Shown: one piece after another, positions 28,188-29,609 of the stretch
Layout: each line of letters starts with the position of its first letter
Numbering within the stretch: the first letter of the stretch is position 1
Assembly (NCBI GenBank): GCA_023807065.1
Contig: JAJJLU010003815.1
Location: 1 to 29,609, forward strand
Direction: 5' to 3'
Length of the DNA stretch: 29,609 nt
From: Isotricha intestinalis
Taxonomy: Eukaryota; Ciliophora; Litostomatea; Vestibuliferida; Isotrichidae
The notes under the pieces: model-generated
What the model was told of the DNA's origin: nothing
The model's input: the letters and a program-made list of their open reading frames with translations, nothing else
Database searches by the model: none
Position numbers and translations under genes: made by a program

Positions 28188-28963
28188 ATGAGTATTGAAT
28201 AAAAATTCACCGAAATATAAAATTTAAAATTTGACTCAAATCTTAGGGACAATAACAATAAATTAGGAGAAAAATTTTTTAATAATGAATATAATAATAA
28301 ATTCCATTTCAATTTATTTAATTATTATAATAATAATATCCTTAAAATGAAAAATTATAATAACATTTTTTTTTTGTAATAAATTATAATAAATAAAAAC
28401 AGAAATTTTTTAGATTTTCTCAAAATGAAAAAATATCTCAATCCCAAAATTTAAATATTTTTCAAAAATATGTCTTTTAAATTAATATAATAATTTTCTA
28501 TTACAATCATAATATTTGAATATTTTAAAGTTATTCTTAAATCACTAAAGAAAGATTTGATGAATCCAATATTTCATTTAATAATAATAATTTCAAAAAT
28601 AGAAGTTTATATTCTGTAATCTTTGAAATTGATCAGATTTGTTTAGTTAGAGATTTTATTCTATAATATTTTTATAAAGTATATATATAAAATATAAAAA
28701 CAAATCATTCAATCATCAACTAATTTATTATTTTATAAAAATTTAATCTTTTTATTTTTATTGTTCTTTTTAAATGAGATAAAATTTTAACTTTACTCTA
28801 AGATGAAGAAACCACTTCTTGAATACAAAAAATATATTCATAAAATAAAAGTGTTGTTCCTTTTATTAATAAAATTATTAAAATATTTTAAAATTTGTCG
28901 AATTATATTAAAATAATTTATAAATGAGGAAAAAAATAAAAGATTAATAAACTTGCAAAATTT
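28188..28963 (+). other. probable 5' part of the terminal gene: exon 1, 38-nt intron, exon 2, with TAA/TGA inside
   Basis: The ATG at 28188 opens MSIE-TAA-KFTEI-TAA-NLKFDSNLRDNNNKLGE. At 28376-28413 lies a candidate 38-nt GT-AG intron (GTAATAAATT to TTTTTTAG). After its removal, exon 2 (from 28414) continues in the very frame used by the intact stretch at 28964. Readable pieces include FSQNEKISQSQNLNIFQKYV, ITKERFDESNISFNNNNFKN, RSLYSVIFEIDQICLVRDFI, then DKILTLL, DEETTS, NKSVVPFINKIIKIF and NLSNYIKIIYK. They are separated by TAA where Gln would fit and by TGA where Trp would fit. Either the gene is decayed at its 5' end, or these codons are read as amino acids. Family not recognised. Confidence 0.4.
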
Positions 28964-29609
28964 ATGTTTGATATACAAAAAGATAATACTGATTATATCT
29001 CATTTCAATTTTATGAAAAATTATTGAAAAAGAATGAAATTATTCCTTTTTCATATTTAATTAAATATCAAAAACAATATTATTTTCAATATTGCAATAC
29101 AAATATTAAAAAGAAAAATTTACTTAAACATTTTATTATTGATTCAGAAGTAAATAATGATTATTTGGATTATTATTTAAATCATATTTTATTACAAAAT
29201 AACAATGAAAAAAATAAAAATGAATTCAGTGAAATATATAATAAACTAAAATTTTCTTTATCAAAAAATCAAAAAGAAAAATACTTTTTCTATTTAAATG
29301 AAAAAATGAAATCAAATAAAAATGAACAATTATTTGTTCAAGAAGATCCTAAATTTTTAATTGCAAATTTTATTGATTTTTTTTGCAATAAATTCAAAGA
29401 AACAAAATCTAAAGAAATAATTTTAAAAGAAATTGATGAAAAAATAAATAATTATAATGAAATATATCAAGTAAATATATTAAATTTTAATTATCCTCCT
29501 GTTAATAATAATAATTCAATTTTTAAATATAATTTTTTTCTTTGCTGATTTCTTAGATTCAGTTAAATCTTTTCAAAAAAAATTAAAACCAAAAAATAAG
29601 TTTATCAAT
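28964..29609 (+). CDS. protein of unknown function, open part of a gene running off the window
   Basis: A 194-codon frame without stops (28964-29548) uses only CAA for its ~13 glutamines. It is rich in Lys, Asn, Phe and Tyr and reads as a helical protein, for example YISFQFYEKLLKKNEIIPFS, FSEIYNKLKFSLSKNQKEKY and KFLIANFIDFFCNKFKETKS. I do not recognise a family. The ATG at 28964 may not be the true start, because the same frame continues upstream as coding-like sequence broken by TAA/TGA. Near 29500-29530 the coding sense moves to another frame (FADFLDSVKSFQKKLKPKNK) through AAT and T-runs, which suggests an indel, a small intron I could not place, or a sequencing error. The 3' end is outside the window. 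Confidence 0.5.

Noticed and set aside
1..29609. Whole window using the common ciliate code (UAA/UAG = Gln everywhere)
   Set aside because: Thousands of codons in the conserved genes contain no TAA or TAG, and these genes stop at TAA or TAG exactly where their families end.

Overview
This is a very AT-rich, gene-dense piece of a protist nuclear genome, most likely a ciliate or a close relative. The evidence is: an ARMC9-like LisH/armadillo protein and a DPY30/RIIa-like protein (both typical of ciliated cells); an EF-hand + PH + kinase protein of the alveolate type; an FHA + RING-CH protein; very short GT-AG introns (31, 31 and 47 nt where I could place them); Asn- and Lys-rich proteins; and almost pure A/T between genes. 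The recognisable eukaryotic genes obey the standard code: no in-frame TAA, TAG or TGA inside them, and all three used as terminators. No telomere, rRNA or CRISPR array is visible.

Layout. 0.8-5.3 kb: a short ABCC/MRP-type ABC transporter and a small PP1 inhibitor-3 (YPI1/PPP1R11)-like protein. 5.3-6.4 kb: no intact gene. About 6.4-9.4 kb: a less AT-rich island that is a piece of a bacterial operon, with an intact diaminopropionate ammonia-lyase (dpaL/ygeX), a decayed ygeY-type hydrolase directly behind it, Shine-Dalgarno sequences still in front of both, and a trace of further material on each side. 9.6-14.3 kb: an Asn-rich protein and a Pumilio (PUF) RNA-binding protein. 14.4-18 kb: a small hypothetical gene, the EF-hand/PH/kinase and the RIIa-like protein. 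18-20.4 kb: a broken leucine-rich-repeat-like fragment, a three-exon C2H2 zinc-finger gene and an N-myristoylated F-box protein. 21.5-24.2 kb: the two-exon FHA/RING-CH gene and a PHO80-type cyclin. 24.5 kb: tRNA-Ser(GCU). 24.8-28.1 kb: ARMC9-like protein, a lipidated helical protein and a Rab11-like GTPase. 28.2 kb to the end: an unusual gene running off the window.

Two things stand out. First, the bacterial dpaL-ygeY pair sits inside a eukaryotic gene neighbourhood, one gene intact and its partner decayed. Second, between the standard-code genes lie several protein-like reading frames (18.2-18.6, 20.8-21.2, 23.1-23.4 and 28.2-29.0 kb, perhaps 5.5 kb) whose only interruptions are TAA/TAG where glutamine would fit and, less often, TGA where tryptophan would fit. 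They may be a second codon dialect, genes acquired from a variant-code ciliate, decayed genes, or chance frames in AT-rich DNA; I set out the tests below. The genes otherwise cover trafficking (Rab), ubiquitin ligation (RING-CH, F-box), phosphorylation (kinase, cyclin, PP1 inhibitor), RNA regulation (PUF) and cilia (ARMC9, RIIa). I see no single pathway linking them.
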